A stretch of 64,000 nt of DNA from positions 56,118,891 to 56,182,890 of the forward strand of contig CM060947.1 in the NCBI GenBank assembly GCA_030765055.1. Direction: 5' to 3'. Positions within the stretch are counted from its first letter, which is position 1. Each line of letters opens with the position of its first letter. A program made the translations under genes and the position numbers. Positions 1-10,914 of this stretch are shown here, in pieces. This stretch comes from Mantis religiosa. Its lineage: Eukaryota; Arthropoda; Insecta; Mantodea; Mantidae. The notes below the pieces were generated by a model. The model was not told the origin of the DNA and did no database searches. It worked only from the letters and a program-made list of their open reading frames with translations.

Positions 1-474
1 ACATTAAAATACCTAATGTTTAGTTATTTTCACCTCAAATGAAATGTATATAACTTGATTTTTTTAGCAATAGACCCTAAAGGCCTCTTCATTTTGGAGG
101 TGTTTATACAACTGATAAACTGTACGAGATAAACTCTTACAGCACAAATAATGTAGATATATACAACTTTGGAGATCAATGTACCTTTTTATTGTTTAAA
201 TTTTTCAATGACTATCGTTTCCAAAAATGGGAAATCGTTATTAGTTTCTTTACCGTAACAGAGTTTTAAAGTCGTCGTCTATCAATCAACTATTAAAATA
301 TACATTATCACTTAACCCTACTGTATTCCCTATACATTTCATGCAATGAAACCATTTGTTCAAAATATTTATCTTAATTAACATAAACTAGAGAGAAAAA
401 TATGCCCTTACAAGAATAAGTTATATAAGAATTATTACAGAAAGTAATACCTGAAGCACATCATATTTTTATCC

Positions 475-717
475 AAGGAGGCTACTTTGTAAAGTAGACG
501 GTAGCATGTGTGCCTCACGTTCAAGAGGTCCTGAGTTCGAATCTTGGACAGGGTGAGTTACCTGGTTAAGCTCTTTTCCGGGGGTTTCCCTTGTCCTAAA
601 AGATGTCGGGTAACTCTAAGCTCTATGGACCCCAGGCTCATTTGAGCATCTTTTCACTCATTTCATTCATCGTCCGATATGACTGAAGGTCCAGGACGTA
701 AATTAAAAAATAAAAAG
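475..717 (+). mobile_element. SINE A, tRNA-headed, near full length
   Basis: A tRNA-like head has a B box of the form GAGTTCGAATCTtGG about 60 nt from the 5' end. It is followed by the body shared by all SINE A copies here: 'gagttacctgg', 'taactctaagctctatgga', 'catttgagcatc', 'cattcatcgtccgatatgac', then an A-rich tail after 'ggacgtaaatt'. Other copies are at 7983, 17155, 21012, 25495, 35155 and 40397. This is the usual pol III-transcribed, LINE-mobilised, non-coding architecture. The family name is mine. Confidence 0.85.
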
Positions 718-720
718 TGA

Positions 721-2040
721 AAAGGAAATGTAAAAAGAGCATGTATTTCGGATGAAATGTCGATAACGAATTTTTGTGTGGAATGCAATGATTCCTCTAT
801 CCACCAGTCTTGTAATTTGGCTGCCAGACTTCCACACATACAGTTTTGTTAGCATGTGTGTTTATTACAGGTAAAACCGTTACGTCGCTTAGCAGAAGTA
901 CTCGCACAAGTCAAGCATCCTGGCTAATGAGGAAGGCTGTCAAGCTAGGACGACCTCTCGACTTTACTTGGGGTGCATTGTAAACAACTGCACTAGGGTG
1001 GCGTTGACATGTCGTAGGTGGTCGCGACTGCAGTCATCTCTTTAAAAACGAGTCGATACACCAGGTGCAAGCTTTTGTTATACGACACCTCTATAATGCC
1101 TTATCTGCAGCCAAGCTCAACAAATGAAAACTGCTTATTTCGCACCTTCATCTTTTAATCGACTCCTACTACATGGTCGCGCGATCGCATCCTTAATTGG
1201 CTGAAGTAGAATTCGGAGTTACCTCTTTTCCATCTAGTAGGAATCGATTCATATCTAACATCAAAATGTCTTCCTCGAGTGGAGGAAATCACATGATAAA
1301 AGTTCGTTCGCTTTACTGCTGAACACGTTAGTTGTGGTGTCAGACTAATTATAAAATGAACTACACCTTTTGGGGATAGAAGAATCATTATTGGTCCGAA
1401 TGATATCGTCACACTAAGTGAAATTTTAAACCTTTGTTCCTTCTGTTTGGTACCGTAGTTATTCATACATAGATAGTTTTAAGCTGCGCAACCTATATAA
1501 TGAAGTAGATGGTGAAAATGAAGATTGTGCACTTTCAGACCACCAAGATAACCTCTTTTGGGAAAGACAAAATGTATAGACCATCGAGAAAAATTGTCTC
1601 AGTTAATTATGAAATATAGGTTCACTGATTTTTCCAATGTTAGCTAGCTGCCTTTCCTCTTTAAACAATCATTTAGCACTTTATAAGCACAAACGAAACA
1701 AAGCAAGAGTTTTTTACATGAGGATTGCCGAAATATTTTGGCACTAGGATTGTATGGTATCGTACAGTTAAATGACCATATTTGATTCCCTTTAGTTTTG
1801 CTGCGTCTTCTGTTTTCCTAGTTGCTAAATCGTGACCATCTATATGTACTGCTTGTTATGAAATATCCCACGGCATTTCTCTTTAATTTTACATTCATTT
1901 TCTATGAGGTAACAACTATTCCATGGAGTTCTCAGCCAAAAGTCAAGGCCATTTTAGCAAGCAATATCTTATCTATATTCAATGTGTTCGTCCTCACGTA
2001 CAACGGCTTTGAAAATTATTTTAGTGCCAGTAATACATTC
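721..2040. other. No recognisable feature
   Basis: AT-rich sequence. The block at about 880-1450 is less AT-rich and carries a roughly 100-codon minus-strand ORF (1155-1466), but I see no family motif, splice context or repeat match. Confidence 0.4.
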
Positions 2041-2041
2041 T

Positions 2042-2330
2042 GCGCCGTGGCGTAGTGGGCTATGGCGTTGTGCTTTGGCTCCCTGAATGCGCTCGTGTTC
2101 GATCCCACCCTTGTTTTGCGGATTTTAAATCCCGGTGATAGCACCGGCATGCACTCAGCATCATGAAGAGCTTGAGGAGCTGCGATAGGCTAGTGAATCC
2201 CGGTCAAGAAAGCCAACTTTCCGTCTGGGAGGTATCGTGATGCTGACATCCCCCGTATCGGCTGGATATGGCGTGAGGCCGGCAGTCAGATTGATAGGCT
2301 CTAGCTTGCTTTCGTGCTGTTACGTTGTGG
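2042..2330 (+). mobile_element. SINE B, tRNA-headed
   Basis: The head reads 'gccgtggcgtagtgggctat' with a B-box-like 'gtgttcgatccca'. The body has 'gcggattttaaatcccggt', 'atgcactcagcatc', 'gaggagctgcgataggcta', 'aagaaagccaactttccg' and 'ggcgtgaggccggcagtc'. The same blocks occur in reverse at 20545-20865 and 33940-34185, so this is a dispersed SINE-like family and not a tRNA gene. Confidence 0.8.
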
Positions 2331-2929
2331 ACTATTATACTTTAATTAATTTATAAATTGAAATTAGGTGTCTTACACCTCCATTATTTTCCAATGAAAA
2401 TTTCCACTGAAGATTTTTGACATTGTGTATTTTATGTGTACGTAGGATAAATTGCCTCTGTTTATAATACTAGCACGTAGAGAATTTAGGAAAGGCTGAC
2501 TTAACGCGGAGTGAACTACTTTCCTTTGATATAGATTTTGTGAATTAAGAATAAATTGTCACTTCTGTATTTGATTGCCGAAAGAAGCGAACTACGTAAT
2601 AATTAAGTATATAATGAAACGTTTTGGCTTCTACGTTTTGAAAATATTGTAACAAATAACGGAAAGAAAAATATAAATTTTTAATAGACATAAAAAACAA
2701 TGTGATGTTGAAGATTTGATTTAATATTAGTTGTATAATGATATCGCAGCGTTTATAAAATTATTTTATTAAGTATTTAGTACAGAAATTTTGTTAGTAT
2801 AATACCTGAAATCAGATGAATGTGCCTGTTGATGTGACGGAGGGAAAAACGACAGAAGCCGGTTATTAACAAAGATTGTTACTGAATTTCATCAATGTCC
2901 CAGTTTTTACTTCATAAATTCAATATATA

Positions 2930-3843
2930 CGAGGGTTGTTCAGTAAAGAATGATCACAATCGTTTTTTGAAAACGTACTCTTACTCATCCTTATAATTTT
3001 GATGGACCTTCTCAAAATAGTCACCTCTGAATGCGATGCACCTGTTCCAGTGTTTCTGCCAGTCTTCAAAGACATGCTGGAAACCATTTTTGAGAGATCC
3101 TTCAAAATCGCCTCCGCAGCCTTCACCACTGCTTCTGATGATGGATAATGCCTTCCACGAAGGCGTTTCTTCAAGTTAGAGAATACAAAAAAAGTCGCAT
3201 GGGTCTAAATTCGGACTATAGGGAGGGTGAGGGCGCACTTCACGTTGATTTTTGCAAGATATTCAGCAACATTGGCAATATGCGGCCGCGCATTATCGTG
3301 ATGCAGCATCCAGCCTGTTTCACGGAAATGTGGTCTTTTGTGCCTGATAAGGACTTGCAATGTTTTCAGGACATCCCTGTAGTATTGTCCAGTTACTGAT
3401 GTGTGTGCAGGTACAACATGCTGATAAACCATTCCATGAATATCAAAGAATGAGATGACCATAACCTTCCCAGCAGAAGCAACCACTTTTGGATTTTTAG
3501 GGGTTGGTGATGAAGGAGATTTCCACACTGAGCTTTGCTGTTTGCTCTCAGGATCAAAATGATGTAGTCAAGTTTCATCAGCAGTGATTACGTTTGAAAG
3601 AAACTCCGGATCTTCCTCTAACATTAACTTTAACTGCATGTTACCTCCATTGCAATGGTAGGCGATACTGAACACGTCTGAACTTGCCTAGTTCTCACAG
3701 GCGGGAACCAGGAGTACCAACAATGAAACTACTACGGCGTGTTTGTTTCACATTAAGCTAACAGAATATAATAAGATTGAATTTTAGTGCAAAAAATTAT
3801 GATCGTATAAAAATTATGATCATTCTTTATTGAACAGCCCTCG
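2930..3843 (-). mobile_element. Mariner element, internally deleted (rosa-like?)
   Basis: Terminal inverted repeats of about 30 bp (left end 'cgagggttgttcagtaaaga', right end its near-complement) are flanked by TA target duplications at 2928-2929 and 3844-3845. The minus strand encodes the middle and C-terminal half of a mariner transposase. Visible are a first-aspartate region (ADET followed by an in-frame stop where the family has Trp), 'SAGKVM', 'HHDNARPH' carrying the second catalytic Asp, and a C-terminal 'NLKKRLRGRHYPSSEAVVKA'. At 914 bp it is shorter than the usual 1.3 kb because the N-terminal helix-turn-helix part is missing. A frameshift lies near the third Asp. It is inactive. The subfamily call comes from remembered resemblance only. 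Confidence 0.88.
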
Positions 3844-3845
3844 TA

Positions 3846-5390
3846 TATTTTTAAAATATATGTTTAATATATATTTTAAAACACCATTCTTTTGTTTCTT
3901 TTTGTAATGTTATCAAAAGACTATGGAACCCCAAATTCAACATATATTGACACACCGTTTAACCTACTATCACTTCAGTTATTTCTAACCCCCTTGTACA
4001 ACGAAGTATTTCTAAAGTTTATCCCGATTAATATAAACTTTTTTAAAAATACTTTTTAGCAGAAATGTACACATAAACAGTAGTGGGTTAAGAAAGTTAT
4101 ATGATTAGAATTACTTGCTTCGCTCCAGAGCAATTTCACAAATACTGATGCCTTTCAAGAGAAACTATCTTGCTCTAATCTCTAAAAAGGCATACTGCAA
4201 GCAACGCCTATGTTTTAACGGCATTACTTTGGGGATTGGAAGTCGCACCCTTTTCGGTATGAAAGCCACGTCCCCATATAGCATATGAATGGGATGTGGA
4301 TCTGTAGCTGAATAAATAAGACATTATCCATAAGGGGAGTTTCGCCCCTCGCCCCTACTCAGGTGCGTATCACTGTCTGTGTAAATTATGACGTGCATAT
4401 AGGGGGAGTCCGGTCAAACACGCGGCATGCCCCGGTCTCCCCGCTTGTTTTCATTCAGAATCCAAATCATTTTACAGAGATGAGCTCGGGTACAGCTGGT
4501 TCCTGGCCACAGCCACTACATATATACAACGGACAGTAACGCAGCAACGTCAACTTTGGAATATGTCCTTAATGCATTAACGGGTATAAACGGCTAAAGT
4601 ATCGCTAAACTTAAAACGCCATTCTACTACATTTAGCCTATGAACAAGATATGCTCATCTCACGCAGGTGATAGACTCGCTTTCAGTGGGGATGGAGGAG
4701 AAAAATGAAGACATTGCTCTCTTCTCCCTGCACTGACGTGTTCCACTGTATCTTCCTTCTCCCAGGAATCATTTTCCACCGTATGTAGCAAAAATTTGTC
4801 AGCATACTCTTTAGTACTATATCGCAGTGATAAATCACCGATATTTTTTTCCTAACCTTGACCAAGCTGGTTCTAGGGAATTCAAATCACTTATTCATGC
4901 CGTGGAGTAACTGTAGTGCAAAGAAAACAAAGAGTTTATGTTTATGTTAGTTTATTTCAGTCATTTTGTACAGTTCTGATTCACACATGGAACTTCAACT
5001 ATGGTATCACAGCAGGGGTCTATGATATGGGATGCTATCAAAGGCTATAACAGAAGGATGGGCAAACTAGGAGCTGAAATTGCAGGTGTTTCAAGAGCAA
5101 TTCACCTGGCTTGAATCCCGAGAACATCTGGTCTATAATTAGCAGCTTTTTCTCGAAACCGATTTTCAATGTTCACTGGTTACTTTGTCCGACCTTGTAA
5201 ACGATAAAGAGAATTTTTCACAAATTGTTTACACTACCGATATGAACAGTATGATCCCTGCATTAATGTTCATATGAAAGCCTTACTCTGTGGCAGCATT
5301 TGCAGTGGATATTCATTAGAAATTATGTACCAGCAAAATGCAGATATGAGGGCATATGAAAGTCGTCAGCAACAAGTCGTCTTGAACAAG
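3846..5390. other. No recognisable feature
   Basis: Mixed AT-rich DNA with one less AT-rich stretch (about 4230-4560). No family motif, TIR pair or convincing exon was seen on either strand. Confidence 0.4.
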
Positions 5391-5394
5391 TAAG

Positions 5395-6020
5395 GAGGAT
5401 AGCCTTTTCTGTCATTTTTCAAAATAGTATCCATTTCTATGGACACATTTTTCTCATCGTTCTGTAAGTCTGAAACTACCGTTACGACAGAACTCCGTAC
5501 CAGTTATCCGAAGACATCGTTGCATTGCTTTTGAATATCCTCGTAGCGTTGGTCTCGCATTTGTTCCTTGATAGTACGAATAGTAGTGGAGGATGCCAAG
5601 TCGGGACTGTAGGAAGAATCTGAAAGTTTCCTGTACAAATGTCCTAAACTTTTCTATGGTGACAAGAGCAAGGTGATGACGCGCGGTATCCCGTTGCAAA
5701 TTATCTTTCCAGCGCAATTATCGCGCAATGCACGACGGAGCTTCAAAAGTATCTGGACATAGTAAAAGCATTTATAAGTTGCCAAGGTTCAAGATAAGCA
5801 ACCAGAATGCAGCCTGAGCATCTCAGAAGATATTTTCCATAATTTTCCTAGCAGACTGCACTTCCTCCAATTTCTTCTTCGCTGACGAATCCAAGTTCTG
5901 CCATTGCGTACTCTGGCGTTCTTTTTAACGCTAGTAATGATGCAACCGGCTTTCATCGCATATCACACCTTCATTTTGAAATCTCTGAAAAAGGTTTCGG
6001 GTGATAGTTCATTTCTGAAG
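5395..6020 (-). pseudogene. Decayed mariner transposase
   Basis: The minus strand read in three shifting frames matches the mariner transposase order. First comes 'CDESRLHHY' (first Asp region, about 5940-5975), then 'ERQSTQW', a degenerate 'ARKIM' for the family's AGKVM, 'DTARHHLALVTIEKFRTF' where the family has DNARPHxA, 'YSPDLA', 'IKEQMRDQRYEDIQKQ' and a C-terminal 'EKCVHRNGYYFEK' near 5410-5450. It holds many stops and frameshifts. I could not define TIRs. It belongs to a different lineage from the element at 2930. Confidence 0.8.
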
Positions 6021-7055
6021 TTTGTGGTTTTCGGTCAAACGTGGGCCCTATCGGATACTAACTTTTCGATAACGTAAGCTTGCATAATTTCTTGCACAGC
6101 ACTGTTCTATTGCAAGATTTGCAGCGATTTATCACTGTGCCACGGCACAGTTAATGGCCTGCAGTTTGATCATAGCTTTCCCAGCTGTTTACTGTTGTCT
6201 TTGAGTTAGTGTTGAACAGCAATTTGCTGTAACAAAACAGTAAGAGTTAATTGTGTTTTTAACATCATTTGGTAAAACTAACCCTTTCTCTACCACTTCA
6301 CTCTTCCGGGAACCTTAAGAGACATACTAACTTCAGTGTGACTTTAAATATCCAGGTTAGTACGTCACCTTGAGGGTGCTGAATATTTGACATGTTGATC
6401 AAGTGATGCCTTTACAAAACACCCACTGTATAACGATGCGGGGGATGAAGAATACCTAATGGAAATTCAAAATGCATGCGGTTTTTATGCATGGCATCCA
6501 CCCCTGTGTCGTACAAAAGGGGAAGTTTACAATTAGGGTGTGGTCCACCAGAGATATTTACAACACTGTGGTGCTCAAGAATTCCATGCCTTTTAGTTAA
6601 TTCCGGCCCAGCAGGAAACGTTGCCAGTATGCCATTAAAAATACATATAATATTGCGCAACATTTTTGTTGTTGTAGCGTTATGTTGATAGTGTGAGAAC
6701 GCGATACGGGATATGCTGGTCGAGAAAGTTGCTTAAGTAGTACTGTCAAATGATTCAAGTATGCGCGAATGTATAGAAGCCCAACTAGAATAACATTTTC
6801 CTGAGAAAAATAATCAGCTATTATCAGTTTTCCAAAAATCAATATAGTATTAAACCATTCTACTTATCACGTGATGTATCCGCATTCAAAAAAAAAAAAA
6901 AAAAAAAAAACGTATACTGGGGAGTGCAAAAAATAAAAAAGTAAAAAAAAATTCGTTTACAATCACATGACTGATTCTACCTATAATTCTCTTACATATA
7001 GCTTATACTAAGCACTCTTAAGAAATGTATCTTCCCTTTCTCTACTATGCTCTCA
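6021..7055. other. Unassigned AT-rich DNA with a poly-A run
   Basis: Contains a 23-bp A homopolymer at about 6888-6910, possibly an old retroposon tail, but no element body was recognised beside it. ORFs around 6410-6840 on both strands match nothing I know. Confidence 0.4.
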
Positions 7056-7059
7056 CACT

Positions 7060-7945
7060 AAATATTTTATGTTGTACACTTTTATTCAGGGTGCCTCAAA
7101 ACAAGTATTTCCGTTGAAATTTTGGTGTTGAATGTTTTTGTATTCTATCCAAATAAGGATATCATAAAATGTATTTTAGAAAAAAAAAATCTATTTGTGG
7201 GTATCTGCTAACAAAAAGACAAAACAAAACAAAAATAGGAGTAAGAAAAAGAAAGAAACAGAAGTCGTTTTGATATCAAACTCGGTATTTAATTTCATCT
7301 TCATGGGAATACGACACAAGTTAAAAACGAACTAGCATATACATCTTTCTCAACAAATGGTTGCCGATTTAGATTAAAAAACAGATATTTAAAATATTAT
7401 ATATATAAACGTAACAGATAGACGAATCTTACAATGAAAAGAGGTACATACTTCATAAAAATGCAGATGTCATTAAACCTCACAATGTGAGATTCGTGTT
7501 TACTGGAGTTAATTCCCCAAATATTCCTGGTTATTTTATTGGTTTGAATTTTCTAATTTTTACACCTTTCTCAGACAGGAATTATCTTTTACTTGGACAT
7601 GCAGAGAATGGAGTTTCCGATCCATCACGTAGCGATTAGCTCCTAAAAGATTTGACTATCGTTTAAATCTACCTTGTTCTCCTATTCCCATTATGTACCT
7701 ATAAAGAAATGTACTAAAAAACATTTATATAATTCTATCTTGAGCAGCATTAAGTAGACAAAAGCATAATGGTTTGTAGGAAAAATTTATATAACAGTGA
7801 GTAGAGAACGTCGCGTAAGAGTAGACATCAGCTATTTTTTTCTAAGATGTTTTCTTTTTTATTCAGGGAGCCTTAAAACATGTATTGTAGTGAACTTGAG
7901 GATAGAAGTTTTGGCTGGAAAGAAAAATGTCATCTACTAATTATT
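7060..7945. repeat. DR1 dispersed repeat, three segments
   Basis: DR1 is an old family defined here by conserved blocks in fixed order: M1 'attctctttgcat' region, M2 'agtaagattttgtct...ggtttacca', M3 'ttaaaatcgttaaagcc', M4 'gtggaaggattttcttgaaa', M5 'gagttatgc', M6 'cagggtgcctcaaaacatg' to 'ggtggaatacaatac'. Here M6 is on the plus strand at 7060-7190, M5 to M1 on the minus strand at 7220-7690, and M6 again on the plus strand at 7850-7945. No TIRs or coding capacity were seen. Confidence 0.6.
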
Positions 7946-7982
7946 TTCGGAATAGACAAAGTAAAATGCATTTTTTTGTTAC

Positions 7983-8203
7983 GTCCTCCAACGTTAAGTC
8001 ATATCGGACGATGAATGGAATGGGTGACATGATGCTCAAATGAGCCCAGAGTCCATAGAGCTTAGAGTTACCCGACATTCGTCTTTCAGGGTACGGGAAA
8101 ACTCCGGAAAAAACCTTATCCAAGTAACTCACCCTGACGAGATTCGAACTCGGGACCTCTTGAACGTGAGGCAAACACACTACCACCACGCTACCGAAGC
8201 GGG
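7983..8203 (-). mobile_element. SINE A
   Basis: Reverse-strand copy: 'acgtcctccaacgttaagtc' and 'atcggacgatgaatg' at the tail end, 'catagagcttagagttaccc' in the body, and head with B box 'gattcgaactcggg' and 'acctcttgaacgtgaggc'. Confidence 0.85.
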
Positions 8204-9750
8204 CGTTGTTGAGATGTCATTATCGTGTAGCCATATTATACAAGTAAGGAGAAACCAAGTGGCAGCTACACCGGAAGAAGGGCGCACATTCTACTCTCGC
8301 ACAGACCTTACGTTACCCAACAACTCTGATTTGTCTTATCCATCTGTAAGACAGAGCGTGCAACTGCCAAAATTCTCTTAATCTAGTTTCAATGTACTCA
8401 ACATACAATATCTGGTGTAAAGAATGGCACATACTCTTTCATTCGATTATATCGCATGAAGAGGTTGAGATTTCTTTCAACAATGGATAGTATCTAATAT
8501 TATACAAGTTAAGACATATTTGAGACCGGCGTTCCCATAACGTGCAGTCCTTTTGATGCCAACTCCGACATCATCTCTGATGAATGTGCTGCCGGCTAGC
8601 ACACAGTTAACATCGATTGTCGGCAATCCGTATCGCCTACTGACGATGCTCGGGTTATGCAGACTAGGAAGTCGTCGAAGGGAAGCATTTCAACAACTCA
8701 CAACAACTTACGCTTTTCATCGTTTTTACACAAAGTTGTTTTAAACTAAAGATATTGATATTTCAGAAGTCAGCAGACACAATACTTCAATAATAACAGC
8801 CTCTAGTGCTATGATTCCATGGTTTTATTTTACGTCATCGAGTCAACAATTCGATTCAAATAAAATGTATCAGTCAACTAACTGTGTTGTCTTTTCTCAC
8901 TTCCACCCATGCATAGTCTAAAATAAATATCCCATAGTTCATTACTGTACTAGCTGATAGCAAATTAAAGACGGCATCAAAAGATGTCGCAAGTGGGAAA
9001 CGCAATATCATACTGAAGTTATAATAAAGTTAAAGAATAGGTATCATTGATCCCAGTGCATTAGCGTTGAACGGTAAGTTGTAAGCTAACCCCCCCACAG
9101 TCACAACTTTCTAGACAATCCTCTTAAGTGTATTTGGGATATAGTTTCGGCATGCTATATATCAAACAAGCCTGAAAGGGAAGCGAGTTAAATCACGGCT
9201 ACTCTCGAACATCTGCAAGTGCTTCGTTTATTAAAGCACTTAACCTCTGCGAAGAGCCAGTTATTTATAGCAAGTCCGCCGGTCGTCTGCAGAAATCTCA
9301 TAATGAATGAGCAGCTTAGAGGGTATAGACCAGCAATTAATGTGCTTGTACACAAATCACTATTAAATCGCAGTGCCGTGAACAATTAACGGGAATAATG
9401 GCGCAAGGAAGCAGAGCAAGACCAGCATGCAACGCTTTCAGTTCAATCATGCCTTAAAACGAAAGCTGGATTCTCTCATAATCTGGAATAGACATCTCCC
9501 AAAGGAATTCGTATGGCATGCAGCAGAACTGTTGCTACTGGCATGCAACGGTTAAGAAATTGCCTCACGTGATCTAATAACAGACCTGTTCCCATATGTA
9601 CGACTCAGAATTAAAACAAAACAAGAAAAACCATAAACTTTATTTCTGAAAAACCATAAACTTTATTTCTTGGAACCGATTCCTCATAAAGGGAATTAAA
9701 CCAGTTAGATTTACGTGACTTTTCGTGCCCACTTTTCTGCAATCTAAGGC
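8204..9750. other. No recognisable feature
   Basis: Neither strand shows a motif, TIR pair or SINE head. Short ORFs at 8553-8744 and 9188-9385 have no support. Confidence 0.35.
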
Positions 9751-9751
9751 T

Positions 9752-10045
9752 ATGGAAGGGTAGCTCAGGCGGTAGAGCACCTGCCTGCCGTGCGAGGGGT
9801 CCCGGGTTCGATTCCTGGCTGAGGGTGGGGATTTTTCTCCAACCAAGATGATTCCCCATCCTCACAGTCTGGAAGTATGAATGGGAGTGTGAATGTAGGC
9901 GCCATCTAATGATTAAAAAAGAAAAATCCAAAGTACCAGCAACCCAACGTCTACGAGATAACACCATAACGATATGTTCCAGAGGAGAAAGGCCGCCAAT
10001 AGGACCATTGCAGTCAAAGGCGGGGTGGGTTGTAAATGGAACTAT
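9752..10045 (+). mobile_element. SINE C, tRNA-headed
   Basis: The head is close to a real tRNA: A box 'tagctcaggcggtagagc', then 'acctgcctgc' and B box 'gggttcgattcctgg'. It is followed by the family body 'ggggatttttctccaacca', 'agatgattcccc', 'agtctggaagtatgaat', 'ccagcaacccaac', 'gatatgttcca' and 'gaccattgcagt'. Copies at 20077 and 39118 share this body, so it is a SINE and not a tRNA gene. Confidence 0.88.
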
Positions 10046-10229
10046 AAAAAATGTTAGGAAACTTTTCTTTATGGCTACTACAGGGATGCAGAAGACGATA
10101 GTCAACATTTAAAAAGTGTTTCCTTATTTATTTAAAATGTCATTTTCTTTGGATAATTTCACCAGAACGAAAGATGACTTGTCTATTACAATGTAATAAA
10201 ACATTACAATCATATATTGGAAATAGTTA

Positions 10230-10605
10230 ATATTTCGGTGAACTCTACATGTTTTGAGCAGTAAGATTTTGTCTATTTCTTATGACTTACCAGAAGAACA
10301 AAGGTAATTCAAAATAAAGAAGACGTAACTGGGTATTTGCAAAAAATTCATATTAATCATTTTTATTTATCGTGTACTATATTAAACATACAGTATTGTA
10401 ATCAAAATCGTTACAGTCATTTTACAGAAAATAAAAACATCGAAGCAGTTTTCAGATAAAGCGTAGTTTTGGGAGGGCAGATTTACTTACCCTTTTCGAA
10501 AAAAAAAAAGTTTCTTCTATTTAGAGCACCTCAAAAATAGTATTTCCGGCGAAATACCAGCAGGTACTGTTAGTGTTTAGTATAGAAAATGAAAGATTTG
10601 CTATA
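10230..10605 (+). repeat. DR1 copy (M2-M6)
   Basis: Carries 'gtaagattttgtctatttct', 'aatcaaaatcgttacag', 'cgtagttttgggaggg' and the M6 block 'gagcacctcaaaaatagt', ending about 75 bp before the candidate exon at 10682. Confidence 0.6.
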
Positions 10606-10681
10606 TAACGGTATGTAGTATAATTTTGTAAACAAATAAATTTATGACTGCTAGTGGAGTTACTGTATGTTTATTTTACAG

Positions 10682-10914
10682 AAACACAAGAGTTGCTGGA
10701 ACGCCCCACCGGCTCCGATTTACACGCCGCCTTTAACATCTGGGTCATAGCCGCGGCTTTGACTTTGGAAGAACACTACTCATCGTCGAAGACATTACTT
10801 GTTTACTTACGAGTCTTAACATTGCTGTTTACAGCTACCCTGGGTTTCGCTTTCTCCCTCTACTGCATGTTCATGCTCTCTTTCTTGCTTTTAAACACTT
10901 TGAAACACAAGTGA
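10682..10914 (+). CDS. Probable 3'-terminal exon of a membrane protein
   Basis: A 77-codon stretch that is clearly less AT-rich than its surroundings begins right after an acceptor-like 'gtttattttacag' and ends at TGA, with a second in-frame stop (TAA) directly behind it. The peptide starts with a short polar part (residues 'ELLERPTGSD') and then has at least two hydrophobic segments, one around 'FNIWVIAAALTL' and a longer one from 'LLVYLRVLTLLFTATLGF' to 'MFMLSFLLLN', ending 'LKHK'. A possible AATAAA lies near 11190. I do not recognise the family, and upstream exons were not found. An open reading frame by chance remains possible, though its composition argues against that. Confidence 0.4.

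Noticed and set aside
1155..1466. 103-codon minus-strand ORF
   Set aside because: No recognisable family or exon signals. Composition alone is not enough.
6888..6910. Poly-A as a processed pseudogene tail
   Set aside because: No gene-like or element-like sequence precedes it on either side.
8040..8381. 113-codon plus-strand ORF
   Set aside because: It reads through the reverse strand of a SINE A copy.
9752..9825. Functional tRNA gene
   Set aside because: The head is close to a tRNA, but the same SINE body follows here and at 20077 and 39118.
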